Part shown: in pieces, positions 55,757 to 64,000 of the stretch | Numbering within the stretch: the stretch's first letter is position 1 | Layout of the letters: the number at the start of each line of letters is the position of its first letter | From: UBA7672 sp047601145 | Lineage (GTDB): Bacteria > Pseudomonadota > Alphaproteobacteria > Caulobacterales > Hyphomonadaceae | Reading direction: 5' to 3' | NCBI GenBank assembly: GCA_047601145.1 | Contig: JASGJW010000003.1 | Coordinates: forward strand, 930,001-994,000 | DNA: 64,000 bases | Made by a program: the position numbers and the translations under genes | The notes under the pieces: generated by a model | The model's input: the letters and a program-made list of their open reading frames with translations, nothing else | The model's database searches: none | What the model was told of the DNA's origin: nothing

Positions 55757-56278
55757 ATGGCGGAGACAGGCATGGCCGGGTTCGAGATCATCGACGCGAC
55801 GGAGGCTCACCTTCCCGGCATCGTGGACATCTTCAACCATGCCGTGCGCGAAACCTTCTCGATCTGGTCGGAGACCGAGACGACGCTGGACCTTCGCCGC
55901 GCATGGCTGACGGCGCGCAACGGAGGCGGTTTTCCGGTCGTCGTCGCAGTCGATCCGGCGGCTCCGAAAGACGTGCTGGGCTATGGAAGCTTCGGGGGGT
56001 TCCGGGACTTTCCCGGTTACGCCAAAACCGTCGAGCACTCGGTCTATGTCTCACCTGCGGCGCAGCGCCGTGGCCTCGGCCGCGCCATCCTGACGGAGCT
56101 TGTCGCACGTGCCCGGGCCAAAGGCTTGTCCGCGATGGTCGGCGGCATCGACAGCGCGAACGCGGGTTCGATCGCGCTGCACGAACAGGCCGGCTTCGAG
56201 ATCCAGGGCAACCTCAAGGGTGTCGGGCGCAAGTTCGGCAAGAGCCTCGACCTCGTCTTCATGGTGAAGGCGCTGTGA
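55757..56278 (+). CDS. GNAT acetyltransferase, phosphinothricin acetyltransferase-like
   Basis: A 173-residue single-domain N-acetyltransferase. It begins FEIIDATEAHLPGIVDIFNHAV, has the beta-bulge SVYVSPAAQRRGLGRAILTELV with the acetyl-CoA motif RRGLGR, and continues with GGIDSANAGSIALHEQAGFE and GVGRKFGKSLDLVFMVK, which place it with the Pat/phosphinothricin-type group. Its natural substrate is unknown. Its TGA abuts the stop of the convergent AEC gene (TGATCA). Confidence 0.9.
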   Translation: MAETGMAGFEIIDATEAHLPGIVDIFNHAVRETFSIWSETETTLDLRRAWLTARNGGGFPVVVAVDPAAPKDVLGYGSFGGFRDFPGYAKTVEHSVYVSPAAQRRGLGRAILTELVARARAKGLSAMVGGIDSANAGSIALHEQAGFEIQGNLKGVGRKFGKSLDLVFMVKAL

Positions 56279-57202
56279 TCAGTGCAGCATCTGCGCTAGC
56301 AAGATTGTCGCCGGGATCGTGAACAGGCTGAGCAACGTCGACAGCGTGATGATGTTGGCCATCAGCTTTGAATCTCCCCCCAGCTGGCGCGAGAGGATGT
56401 AGGCCGACGTCGCCACCGGCGCCGACGCGCAGACGACGGCGACCTGGAACACCATGCTCGACAGCCCGATCGCGTAGGCCAGCCCCACGGTGACCGCAGG
56501 CATGACGATGAGACGCAGCAGCGTCCCGGCAATGAGCGGCCACCTCGCTTCCTTCATCGAGGAGATATCCAGCGCCGCGCCGACGCAGATCAGCCCGAGC
56601 GCTACCGTGGCATCGCCCAGCAGGTTCAGTGTCTCGCCCACAGGCTTGCTGACCCGCACGCCAGCCGACACAAGGATGATCGCCACGACCGTGGAGATGA
56701 TCAGCGGATTGGTGATGATCGACCGCACCACGCGCTTGAACGGCGCGGGCTCCGAGCCGGCATAGCGGCTGAGCACCAGCACGCTCATCACATTGTTCAT
56801 GGGCACCAGCGTCGCGAAACCCACCGCCGACAACGCGACGCCCTCGTCGCCATAAAGCCCGGCCAGCACGCCGAGGGTCACATAGCCGTTCCAGCGGATG
56901 CCGGCCTGGAACACGCTGGAGAACTGCGCCCCGTCCTTCGCCAGCAGCGGGCGCATCGTCAGCATCAGCGCGCCCATCGTGGCGACGGTCGCGGCCAGCG
57001 TGAGGCCAAGCCATAGGGCCTCGCCTCCGGCGAAGCGGCCCTCGACGATGCTCATGAACATCAACGGTGGAAACAGGACGAAATAGGTCAGCCGCTCGAG
57101 CGCGCTCCAGCCTTCCGGTGTGAGCAGCTTGAAGCGCCGGAGCACGGCGCCGAGGGCGATCAGCGAGAAGACGGGGATGAGCGAAAGCAGGACGTCGAAC
57201 AT
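56279..57202 (-). CDS. AEC-family (auxin efflux carrier) transporter
   Basis: A 307-residue protein with about ten helices. The leader LLSLIPVFSLIALGAVLRRF and the segments LTYFVLFPPLMFMSIVEGRF and GYVTLGVLAGLYGDEGVALSAV are typical of the AEC family, which exports or imports small carboxylates. ATG 57202 was chosen because the first helix starts directly after it. Substrate unknown. Confidence 0.9.
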   Translation of the reverse strand: MFDVLLSLIPVFSLIALGAVLRRFKLLTPEGWSALERLTYFVLFPPLMFMSIVEGRFAGGEALWLGLTLAATVATMGALMLTMRPLLAKDGAQFSSVFQAGIRWNGYVTLGVLAGLYGDEGVALSAVGFATLVPMNNVMSVLVLSRYAGSEPAPFKRVVRSIITNPLIISTVVAIILVSAGVRVSKPVGETLNLLGDATVALGLICVGAALDISSMKEARWPLIAGTLLRLIVMPAVTVGLAYAIGLSSMVFQVAVVCASAPVATSAYILSRQLGGDSKLMANIITLSTLLSLFTIPATILLAQMLH

Positions 57203-57335
57203 TGGCCCGTTGTGGCAGAGTCTACTGGCCAGCGCGAGACGAGCCCCGCCGCGGCAGCTTTCACCGCCCAAAACGCCGGTTAAGCGGCGTTAACCAAATC
57301 AGCGGCAGCCTGCCCGCTGGAGGATTGTGCCCGCC

Positions 57336-58799
57336 ATGCAGGCGTTCGATCTCATCGTCATCGGGTCCGGACCCGCAGGAAGGCGCGCGGCCGTGCAGGC
57401 CGCGAAGCTCAAGAAGTCCGTGCTCGTCGTCGAGAAAGGACGGCGCGTCGGCGGCGTGTGCGTGCACACGGGCACGATCCCCTCGAAGACGCTGCGTGAG
57501 ACCGTGCTCAACCTGTCGGGCTGGCGCGAACGCGGGTTCTACGGGCGGGCGCACCGCAACAAGGAAACGATCACGGCGGATGACCTGCGCCGGCGCCTCT
57601 CCATCACGCTCGAGCACGAGGTCGAAATCCTCGAGCACCAGTTCGCGCGCAACAATGTCCGCTGGATCACGGGCGAGGCGCATTTTATCGACCCGCTGCA
57701 CATCGAGGTCGCGACGAACACGGGGCCGCAGCGCTTCACGGCGCAGAAGTTCATCCTCGCGGTCGGCACCGAGCCGCACCGTCCCTCCCATATCCCGTTC
57801 GACGGCGAGGCGATCCTCGATCCGGACGAGATCCTCGAACTGAAGCGCTTGCCCCGCTCGCTTTCTGTCATCGGCGGGGGCGTGATCGGGATCGAGTATG
57901 CCACGATCTTCTCCGCGCTCGACGTGAAGGTGACGGTGATCGACCCAGCCGACGGGCTGCTCACCTTCATCGACCGTGAGCTGGTGGACGAGTTCATCCA
58001 CGAGCTGCGTGACCGCGGCATGTCGCTTCGTCTGCAGAGCAAGGTAAAGAAGGTGACGCGCCCTGCGCACGATGCCTGCCTGATCGAGCTGGAGGACTCG
58101 CGCCAGATCTGGAGCGAGATGGTTCTCTTCGCCGCAGGGCGCAAGGGTGCAACTGAAGCGCTCGAGCTGGAGAATTGCGGGCTACGCACGGACGAGCGCG
58201 GCAAGATTGAAGTCGACCGGGCGACGTTCCGCACGCGGCAGCCGCACATCTACGCCGTTGGCGACGTGATCGGCTTCCCGAGCCTTGCCTCGACCTCGAT
58301 GGAACAGGGTCGCATCGCCGCCTGCCACGCCTTCGACGCCCCGGCGCAGGCGCCGCCGGAATTCTTCCCCTATGGCATCTACTCCGTCCCCGAAATGTCG
58401 ACGATCGGCATGACCGAGGAGCAGGTTCGCCAGAAGAGCATACCCTACGAATGCGGCGTCGCCCGCTTCCGCGAGACAGCGCGCGGCCAGATAATGGGCC
58501 TCAATGCCGGCTTCATGAAGATGATCTTCGCCCTCGAAACGCGGCGCCTGCTGGGCGTCCACATCGTGGGCGAAGGCGCGACGGAGCTGATCCATATCGG
58601 CCAGGCCGTGCTGAACCTCGGCGGCACGCTCGACTATTTCGTCGAGAATACCTTCAACTACCCGACGCTCGCCGAGGCCTACAAGATTGCGGCTCTCGAC
58701 GCCTGGAACCGCATGCCACGCAAGCAGCCGAGCACCAACGTGTTCGATGAAGCGACAGCAGCGCTGGAGCGCTTCGCGAAGGCGGCGCGCGGCGCTTAG
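57336..58799 (+). CDS. sthA: Soluble pyridine nucleotide transhydrogenase
   Basis: A 487-residue flavoprotein of the disulfide oxidoreductase family. The FAD motif IGSGPAGRRAAVQAAKL starts it; at the redox-active site GGVCVHTGTIPSKTLRE has Cys42 but Thr47 where lipoamide dehydrogenase has the second Cys, which is the mark of SthA. A second nucleotide motif GGGVIGIEYATIFSAL is near residue 180. It balances NADH and NADPH, often called the Si-specific enzyme. GGAGG lies 12 bases before ATG 57336; GTG 57327 is an alternative but sits too near. Stop interlocked with fbp (TTAG). Confidence 0.93.
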   Translation: MQAFDLIVIGSGPAGRRAAVQAAKLKKSVLVVEKGRRVGGVCVHTGTIPSKTLRETVLNLSGWRERGFYGRAHRNKETITADDLRRRLSITLEHEVEILEHQFARNNVRWITGEAHFIDPLHIEVATNTGPQRFTAQKFILAVGTEPHRPSHIPFDGEAILDPDEILELKRLPRSLSVIGGGVIGIEYATIFSALDVKVTVIDPADGLLTFIDRELVDEFIHELRDRGMSLRLQSKVKKVTRPAHDACLIELEDSRQIWSEMVLFAAGRKGATEALELENCGLRTDERGKIEVDRATFRTRQPHIYAVGDVIGFPSLASTSMEQGRIAACHAFDAPAQAPPEFFPYGIYSVPEMSTIGMTEEQVRQKSIPYECGVARFRETARGQIMGLNAGFMKMIFALETRRLLGVHIVGEGATELIHIGQAVLNLGGTLDYFVENTFNYPTLAEAYKIAALDAWNRMPRKQPSTNVFDEATAALERFAKAARGA

Positions 58800-59779
58800 C
58801 CGGCGTGCTTCTTCTCCAGCACCTCGACCTCTTCCTTCGAGCCAAGCATCACTGACACGCGCTGGTGCAGGCCGGTCGGCTGCACGTCGAGGATCTGTTG
58901 CTTGCCGTCGAACGATTTTCCGCCGGCCTGTTCGACGAGGAGCGACATCGGATTGGCTTCATACATCAGGCGGAGCTTGCCTGGCTTGTTCGGCTCGCGC
59001 TTGTCCCACGGATACATGAAGACCCCGCCGCGCGAGAGGACGCGGTGGACGTCGGCAACCATCGAGGCGATCCAGCGCATGTTGAAGTTCTTCGCGCGGG
59101 GGCCAGCGTCGCCCGCGAGACATTCGTCGATATAGGCGCGTACGGGATCGGCCCAGTGGCGCATGTTCGACATGTTGATCGCGAACTCTTTTGTCTTCTC
59201 CGGGATGCGGATGCTCGTGGCCGTCTGGACAAACTGCCCGGTGGGCGGGTCCATCGTGAAGGCGACGACGCCTGCACCGAGCGTCAGCACCAGCGTGGTC
59301 TGCGGTCCGTAGACGCAATAGCCGGCCGCGACCTGGTTGCGGCCGGTCTGCAGGAAGGGCGTGGCGCCTTCGCCCGCCTTTGCCGGAAGGATCGAGAAGA
59401 TCGTGCCGATCGAGACGTTGACGTCGATATTGGACGAGCCGTCGAGCGGATCGAACAGCAGGAGGTAGGGCGCGCCTGGCTTGATCGGCCGGGCCTCGTC
59501 TTCCTCTTCCGAGGCGGCCGCCGCGACGACGCCGGAGGCCTTCGCCATCGCCATCAGCTCGTCATTGGCGAGCACGTCGAGCTGCTTCTGCTCCTCGCCC
59601 TGCACGTTGCCGGTGCCGGCCGAGCCGAGAATGTCCGCCAGCGCGCCGCGCGAGACGAGCGACGAGATGGTGCGGCACGAGTCCGAGATCGCCTCGACCA
59701 GGACGGCCAGCTCGCGCGGCGCGGGATTTCCGTCCCCTTTCGGGTTCGCCAGATATTCGCGAAGCGTGCGCGCGGTCAT
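58796..59779 (-). CDS. fbp: Fructose-1,6-bisphosphatase class 1
   Basis: A 327-residue enzyme that removes the 1-phosphate of fructose bisphosphate in gluconeogenesis. Metal and substrate motifs are visible: LLFDPLDGSSNIDVNVSIGT, ALVLTLGAGV-like segments and the active-site KLRLMYEANPMSLLVEQAGG. An acidic insert AAAASEEEDEARPIKPG precedes the DPLDGSS motif, which is common in alphaproteobacterial members. AGGA lies 8 bases before ATG 59779. Together with pckG this indicates gluconeogenic growth. Confidence 0.95.
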   Translation of the reverse strand: MTARTLREYLANPKGDGNPAPRELAVLVEAISDSCRTISSLVSRGALADILGSAGTGNVQGEEQKQLDVLANDELMAMAKASGVVAAAASEEEDEARPIKPGAPYLLLFDPLDGSSNIDVNVSIGTIFSILPAKAGEGATPFLQTGRNQVAAGYCVYGPQTTLVLTLGAGVVAFTMDPPTGQFVQTATSIRIPEKTKEFAINMSNMRHWADPVRAYIDECLAGDAGPRAKNFNMRWIASMVADVHRVLSRGGVFMYPWDKREPNKPGKLRLMYEANPMSLLVEQAGGKSFDGKQQILDVQPTGLHQRVSVMLGSKEEVEVLEKKHAG

Positions 59780-59804
59780 GCCCTGTTCCTGCTCAAGCGA
59801 TTCC

Positions 59805-59825
59805 GTCCGGCCTGATTAGCCGGAC
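59805..59825 (-). terminator. Hairpin between lipase-like gene and fbp
   Basis: The arms GTCCGGC and GCCGGAC (7 bp) close a 7-base loop. It lies downstream of the minus-strand hydrolase stop (59857) and upstream of the fbp start (59779). No T-run follows, so it could be a weak terminator or a leader structure for fbp. Confidence 0.35.
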
Positions 59826-59856
59826 CAACGCTGGATGCACAGAGCGGACCTGAAAT

Positions 59857-61131
59857 TCAACCGCCCGTGGGGCAGTTGCCGGTGAGGGGTTCGCCGGCGA
59901 AGGCCTTCTTCACGAAGGGGGTCGAGTCCGCCAGCGAGCCGTTGACCGTGCCTGAGTGGTCGAGCTTGGCGTAGACGTGGCGTTCGATCACCGCGCCGGC
60001 GCTGCAGGCGTCCTTGAACAGGCGATCCTGGCCCGGAGGCGGCACATCTTCGTCCTTGCCACCGGTGCCCATGAAGACCGGGCCTTTCACCTTCAGCGTG
60101 GAATAGGTCATCAGCGGGAAGTATTTCGCGATCGCCGGCGTCGGGTCCTTCACGAAGGAGTTGGCCTGGCTGAGCTTCTCGGTTTCGATCTGCTGCCACG
60201 CATCCATGATGCATTTCGTGCGCGCCGTCTCGACGAGCGGCTTGCCCTTGTCGGACATGTAGTCGGCGATCTTGAAGCTGGGGTCGACCTGCTCGGCCAG
60301 GAACATGATGTAAATCGAATAGGCGAAGACGCCGGAGACGGCGTTGGGATCGCGCACGGCTGGGGCGGTGTCGTTGGTGAAGTAGGGCGTGCCGGTGGCA
60401 ACCGTGCCGCGGATGTCGAGGTCAGGCGCATAGGTCATCGCCTCGCCCGCCGTTGCGAAGGCGGCGCCGCCGCCCTGTGACTGACCGACCAGAACGACGG
60501 ACTTCGAAAGCTTGAAGTCCGCATTGCCCTGGACGGCGCGGATCGAGTCGAGCACCGAATAGGCTTCAGGCTTGGTCGCGAGATAGGGGTGACCGCCCGG
60601 CGTGCCGAGGCCCTGATAGTCGGACGCGACCACGGCGTAGCCCTGGCTCAACCAGTGGTTGAGATACTTGGTGTCACGATCCGAGCGCTTGTTGTTGGAC
60701 GGCGCGCAGACATCCGAGATGCCCACCGTGCCGTGCGCCCAGGCGATCAGCGGAAAGCCGCCGGCGGGGGCCTCTCCTTTGGGAATGAACAGCGTGCCCG
60801 ACACCGCGATCGGCGTCTTCTTGTCGCCGAGGCCATCGACGGAGGAATAGAGGATGCGGATCGACTGGCTGGCTTCGGCGAGGCCCGTGCCTTCCGGCTG
60901 CGGCTCGGAGCGGATCAACGTGCCAGCCTTTTCCGGAGCGGGCCCGCCGGGATTGTAGAAGTCGGCCACGCCGCCATCGCCCTGGCTCGGGTCGGGCGCG
61001 ATCGTGGGGATCACAGGAGCGGTGGCCTGGGCCGTATCGGGGCCCATCTCGGGCGCGGGCTCTTTCTTTGCCTCGCAGGCGGCAAGCGCGAGAGCGGCGC
61101 AGCCGGTGAGCAGCAGCGTGATCTTGTTCAT
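59857..61131 (-). CDS. Secretory-lipase-like alpha/beta hydrolase, lipoprotein
   Basis: A 424-residue protein with signal peptide and lipobox LAAC (Cys19), then a Pro/Ala-rich linker. The hydrolase domain matches the LIP-type secretory lipase group: SVDGLGDKKTPIAVSGTLF, IAWAHGTVG, ASDYQGLGTPGGHPYL and the nucleophile elbow VVLVGQSQGGGAAF; the catalytic Asp lies probably in GKDEDVPP and the His in YAKLDHSGTVNG. It would cleave lipids or esters at the outer membrane or periplasm. GGAG precedes the ATG at 61131. Confidence 0.9.
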   Translation of the reverse strand: MNKITLLLTGCAALALAACEAKKEPAPEMGPDTAQATAPVIPTIAPDPSQGDGGVADFYNPGGPAPEKAGTLIRSEPQPEGTGLAEASQSIRILYSSVDGLGDKKTPIAVSGTLFIPKGEAPAGGFPLIAWAHGTVGISDVCAPSNNKRSDRDTKYLNHWLSQGYAVVASDYQGLGTPGGHPYLATKPEAYSVLDSIRAVQGNADFKLSKSVVLVGQSQGGGAAFATAGEAMTYAPDLDIRGTVATGTPYFTNDTAPAVRDPNAVSGVFAYSIYIMFLAEQVDPSFKIADYMSDKGKPLVETARTKCIMDAWQQIETEKLSQANSFVKDPTPAIAKYFPLMTYSTLKVKGPVFMGTGGKDEDVPPPGQDRLFKDACSAGAVIERHVYAKLDHSGTVNGSLADSTPFVKKAFAGEPLTGNCPTGG

Positions 61132-61207
61132 CGGGAACTCCAGAGTCGCCAACAGGATTTCGGCTTAGCCTATAGCGAGCGCATGCATTCGCCAGCCCCC
61201 GAGGCCC

Positions 61208-61222
61208 ATGCCGTTACGGCAT
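61208..61222. promoter_or_regulatory. Perfect 15-bp inverted repeat, possible operator
   Basis: ATGCCG-TTA-CGGCAT lies in the 157-base region between the divergent lipase-like and desaturase genes, about 67 bases before the desaturase ATG. Its symmetry suits a dimeric regulator, but no half-site copy was found nearby. Confidence 0.35.
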
Positions 61223-61288
61223 TATTTACCTGCATGTAGCGACCTTGCGACCCCTGCAAACGCCAGCCGCATCTGTTACATTTCCATC

Positions 61289-62230
61289 ATGCCTTCAGTT
61301 ACACGCGTTGATCCCAAGACCATCTTCACCCCGGCCGAATGGGAGCGGGTGTCGACCCAGTCCGTCTGGAAAGGCCCGATGCTGGTCGTATCCGCGTGGG
61401 CGGTGATTGTCGGCGCAGGCGCGCTGTTCATCTACGCGCCGAACCCGGCGACTTACTTACTGGCGGTGATGCTGATCGGCGCGCGGCAGCTGGGGCTGGC
61501 GATCCTCGAGCACGAGGCGGCGCATGGGACGCTGCATCCCAACGCGAAGCTCAACGACTGGATGGCGGAGTGGCTGTGCGGCGGCCCGGTGGGCGGCAGC
61601 CTGAAGCGATATCGGCCGTATCACCTGACACACCACAAATACACCGAGCAGCCGGAAGATCCGGATCTCGTGCTGTCGCGGCCCTTCCCTGTGACAAGGG
61701 GATCGATCTGGCGGAAGTTCGTGCGCGATCTCACGGGGCAGACATTCTTCAAGCAACGCATCTCACCCTTTATTGCGCGGCTGCGGGGCGAGAAGAGAAA
61801 GCCGGCGCGCGTGCCCGACAGTCCGGGCCGCAGGTTCTGGATCGTGCAGTTGGTGATCTTCGGCGTGACGACGGCGCTGGGATACTGGTGGGCGTGGCTC
61901 GCGCTGTGGATCGTGCCGATGGCGACGTGGTTCCCGCTGGTGACGCGGCTACGCTCGATGGCCGAGCACGCGATGGTCAACACGCAGGACGATCCCTTCA
62001 CGCACGCGCGGACCACCATCGCCAACCCGCTGGAACGGCTCTTCATCGCACCGTTCTGGGTGCATTATCACTGCGAGCACCACTGCTTCATGTATGTGCC
62101 TTGCTACAATCTCGAGAAGACCCACAAGCTGCTGCTGCAGAAGGGCTTTCGCGAGCGCATGCGCATCACGAAGGGTTATGTCGAAGTGTTGCGCCGCTGC
62201 GGCTCGAAGCTCGAGGCCATGGCGGCCTGA
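61289..62230 (+). CDS. Fatty acid desaturase family protein
   Basis: A 313-residue membrane di-iron enzyme. Three histidine boxes are present: LEHEAAHGTLH, HLTHHKYTEQPEDPD and HYHCEHHCF, the pattern of membrane desaturases and related hydroxylases. Hydrophobic segments lie between the first two boxes and before the third. ATG 61289 was chosen because the frame upstream lacks protein character. It would introduce a double bond or hydroxyl into an acyl chain or carotenoid-like lipid. Its TGA abuts the convergent hydrolase stop (TGATCA). Confidence 0.9.
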   Translation: MPSVTRVDPKTIFTPAEWERVSTQSVWKGPMLVVSAWAVIVGAGALFIYAPNPATYLLAVMLIGARQLGLAILEHEAAHGTLHPNAKLNDWMAEWLCGGPVGGSLKRYRPYHLTHHKYTEQPEDPDLVLSRPFPVTRGSIWRKFVRDLTGQTFFKQRISPFIARLRGEKRKPARVPDSPGRRFWIVQLVIFGVTTALGYWWAWLALWIVPMATWFPLVTRLRSMAEHAMVNTQDDPFTHARTTIANPLERLFIAPFWVHYHCEHHCFMYVPCYNLEKTHKLLLQKGFRERMRITKGYVEVLRRCGSKLEAMAA

Positions 62231-63457
62231 TCAGGGCTTTGCGCGACCGGCCGCGATGACTTCGTTGATTGCGTCGATCACGGCCTGCGGCGCGTCGGCC
62301 TGGATGAAATGGCCGGCCCCGGGAACCTCACGGTTCTGGCCTTTCTTCGAGAGTGCAGCCATGTCGCGGTGGAGGCCGGTCCACACCCGCTTCATGGCGT
62401 CGCGATCGACATCGTCGAATTCCGGCGGCATGCCTTTCGCGTAGTCGCCACGGGTAAGAACGATCATCGGCAGGTCGCCATAGGAGCGGCGCGAGGCGGT
62501 GAGTTCAGCAAGGCTCGTGTGCTCCATCGCGTAGATAGCCGAGAACGCGGCGTCGACGATCTCGGCGTCGTTCCCCTGGCAGTCCCTGATCGCGGGATCG
62601 GTCCGGGAAATGAGCGCGTTGTGCAGCTTCGCCACGCAGTTATGCCAGACCTGCTCGTCGAACCCCATGGCGGGGATCGTCGCGCTCTTCGGAATGGCGG
62701 CGTTGAACAGAGCGCGCTGGTTGTCGCCAGACGGATCAACGAGGACGATGCCGGCGACCTTGTTCAAGCGCGCATTGGCGTACTGGCGCACGTGATAGCT
62801 GCCGAGCGAGTGGCCGACGAGAACATAGGGCGCCGGGATTTTCGCCGCGGCCAGCATGGCGTCGATGTCGTTCGCGATGGCGGCGGCGTCGCGCGGAAGC
62901 GGTCCGGGATCGCTGGCGCCGACCGAGGCGCGATCATAGGTGCAGGCCATGTTGGTCGCAGCTATGGCGTCCTGCACGCCTTTCCAGGCGTTGTGATCAC
63001 CGCCCGCGCCGGAATCCAGGATGACGGCAGGCAGGCCCGTTCCCCGGCAATCGAGGTAGAGTTGCCGGCCGCCCGCGAGGGTGACGAAATGGCCAGACGC
63101 GGCAGCGGGCGTTTCGCTGGGCTTCAGGGTGATGGGCGTCGTCGTCGCGCCCGAAGCCCAATGGCCTGACCAGCCCTCCCCGTCCTTCGTTCCCGAAAAG
63201 CTGACCAGAAGACCCGGCACGAGGAAGGAAAGCGTATCGCCTGATCGGACAACATTGCGGATGGGCCACGCGCGGCCGGAGGACACGCCGATGCGACCTT
63301 CCCAGCCTGACGACGTTTCATGCAGGTTGAAGGAAGTCACCGCATCGACGCCGCTGGCCGAATACCATGCATCCACAAGCGGCCTGGGCGGAGCCGCCGG
63401 CGCGACGGCACAGGCGGCAAGTCCCAGCGCGGCCATCGAAAGCAGAAGCCGTTTCAT
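62231..63457 (-). CDS. Alpha/beta hydrolase lipoprotein with N-terminal domain
   Basis: A 408-residue protein. Signal peptide and lipobox LAAC (Cys16) come first, then a beta-rich domain of about 100 residues of unknown type, then an alpha/beta hydrolase: LYLDCRGTGLPAVILDSGAG, YDRASVGASDPGPLPRD, the nucleophile VLVGHSLGSYHVRQYA and the likely catalytic His near PGAGHFIQAD. Substrate unknown. GGGGAG precedes ATG 63457. It is the second hydrolase lipoprotein in the region and shares no clear similarity with the first. Confidence 0.88.
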   Translation of the reverse strand: MKRLLLSMAALGLAACAVAPAAPPRPLVDAWYSASGVDAVTSFNLHETSSGWEGRIGVSSGRAWPIRNVVRSGDTLSFLVPGLLVSFSGTKDGEGWSGHWASGATTTPITLKPSETPAAASGHFVTLAGGRQLYLDCRGTGLPAVILDSGAGGDHNAWKGVQDAIAATNMACTYDRASVGASDPGPLPRDAAAIANDIDAMLAAAKIPAPYVLVGHSLGSYHVRQYANARLNKVAGIVLVDPSGDNQRALFNAAIPKSATIPAMGFDEQVWHNCVAKLHNALISRTDPAIRDCQGNDAEIVDAAFSAIYAMEHTSLAELTASRRSYGDLPMIVLTRGDYAKGMPPEFDDVDRDAMKRVWTGLHRDMAALSKKGQNREVPGAGHFIQADAPQAVIDAINEVIAAGRAKP

Positions 63458-63567
63458 CGTATTTCTCCCCGGACCTCTCACTGCTGACAGAGCATGGGGC
63501 ATAGCGCGCGGCAATCGGGCAGCACGGACGTTTGAACACCGGCCCCGGGTAGCCTACCTATGGCCCC

Positions 63568-64000
63568 ATGGAATCGAGCGATCCTGACGAAATCGAGGAT
63601 CTGCCGGAAGATCCGTCCGAAAACCTTGATGACGAGGCCGAGGACGATCTGCCGGACGAGATCGAAATGGAGCCCGAGGAGATATCCTCCGGGATCGATA
63701 TAGTTTCGTCCGATGGCGCGAAGAAGAAACGCGTTTCCGGCCCGGACGTGGTGCGGGACAATGTGAGCCGCCTGCCCGGCAAGCCGGGCGTCTATCGCAT
63801 GTTCGGCGAAGCGGGCGAGCTGCTCTATGTCGGCAAGGCTCGCAACCTGAAGGCGCGGGTTTCCAACTATGCCAAGATCGGCGGGCAGACGCAGCGGATC
63901 GCGCGGATGATCTCGCTGACGCGATCGATGGAATTTGTTGTCACCGCAAGTGAAACTGAGGCGCTGCTTCTAGAAGCGAACCTCATCAAGAAGCTGAAGC
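63568..64000 (+). CDS. uvrC: Excinuclease ABC subunit C, 3' partial
   Basis: The frame starts at ATG 63568 and runs off the window; 144 codons are visible. Residues about 67-90 match the UvrC start (VSRLPGKPGVYRMFGEAGELLYVGKA), the GIY-YIG nuclease domain that makes the 3' incision in nucleotide excision repair. A highly acidic leader of about 50 residues (DEIEDLPEDPSEN and DDEAEDDLPDEIE) precedes it and is longer than in most UvrC proteins. No in-frame start nearer to the domain has a better context, although an ATG at residue 37 or a GTG within VVRDNV remains possible. Confidence 0.88.
   Translation, partial: MESSDPDEIEDLPEDPSENLDDEAEDDLPDEIEMEPEEISSGIDIVSSDGAKKKRVSGPDVVRDNVSRLPGKPGVYRMFGEAGELLYVGKARNLKARVSNYAKIGGQTQRIARMISLTRSMEFVVTASETEALLLEANLIKKLK

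Overview
The window looks like a stretch of chromosome from a GC-rich Gram-negative bacterium, most likely an alphaproteobacterium. TonB receptors, PQQ-free central metabolism genes (GTP-dependent PEP carboxykinase, class 1 fructose bisphosphatase, soluble transhydrogenase), small hypothetical families typical of Caulobacterales, Hyphomonadaceae and sphingomonads, and many ATGA/GTGA gene overlaps all fit. A Hyphomonadaceae-like host is my inference from gene content and was not tested. No phage, transposase, CRISPR array or plasmid function was seen.

Layout. 1-4.3 kb: the 3' part of a TonB receptor followed by a binding protein, permease and ATPase of a cobalamin/iron-chelate importer. 4.3-11.6 kb: a second, large TonB receptor, an MFS transporter, a TetR regulator and a Tat-type carboxylesterase, which together look like an uptake and hydrolysis locus for an ester-like compound; a 26-bp palindrome lies between receptor and transporter. 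11.7-16.4 kb: a small secreted Cys-rich protein plus a heavy-metal RND adaptor and pump, with no outer-membrane factor nearby. 16.6-20.5 kb: pgaB-pgaC-pgaD for poly-N-acetylglucosamine, without pgaA; pgaD appears to need a non-AUG start. 20.5-23.6 kb: a TetR gene divergent from a large secreted protein that joins a redoxin-like domain, a cytochrome c motif, a PHM-like copper monooxygenase core and EF-hands.

24-37.6 kb: tRNA-Gln and tRNA-Pro, SppA, a metallo-beta-lactamase-fold protein with a DUF442 phosphatase-like partner, oligopeptide permeases OppB/OppC, then a five-gene block on the other strand (secreted proteins, VOC protein, DUF4199 membrane protein, membrane-anchored LuxR regulator) that separates the permeases from an OppA-type lipoprotein. 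Next come a DUF1499 protein, an acyl-CoA ligase and a glycerophosphodiesterase-like lipoprotein. 38-50 kb: pckG, a tandem pair of DUF4328 membrane proteins, YjbR and cyclase-family proteins, pdxH, an SDR, an amino acid permease, an acyltransferase, an AraC regulator, a DUF6265 lipoprotein and aroC. 50-64 kb: a glycine-zipper protein, tlyA, a CorA/ZntB transporter, a pair of paralogous small membrane proteins, a second acyl-CoA ligase, a GNAT, an AEC transporter, sthA, fbp, two alpha/beta hydrolase lipoproteins, a fatty acid desaturase and the start of uvrC.

The genome is tightly packed. Six of about sixteen tail-to-tail gene pairs share stop codons in an exact 4-base overlap (TTAG or CTAG) and two more abut as TGATCA. 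The most interesting leads are the PHM/redoxin/cytochrome fusion with its divergent TetR, the non-AUG pgaD, the TonB/MFS palindrome, and the paired small membrane proteins.
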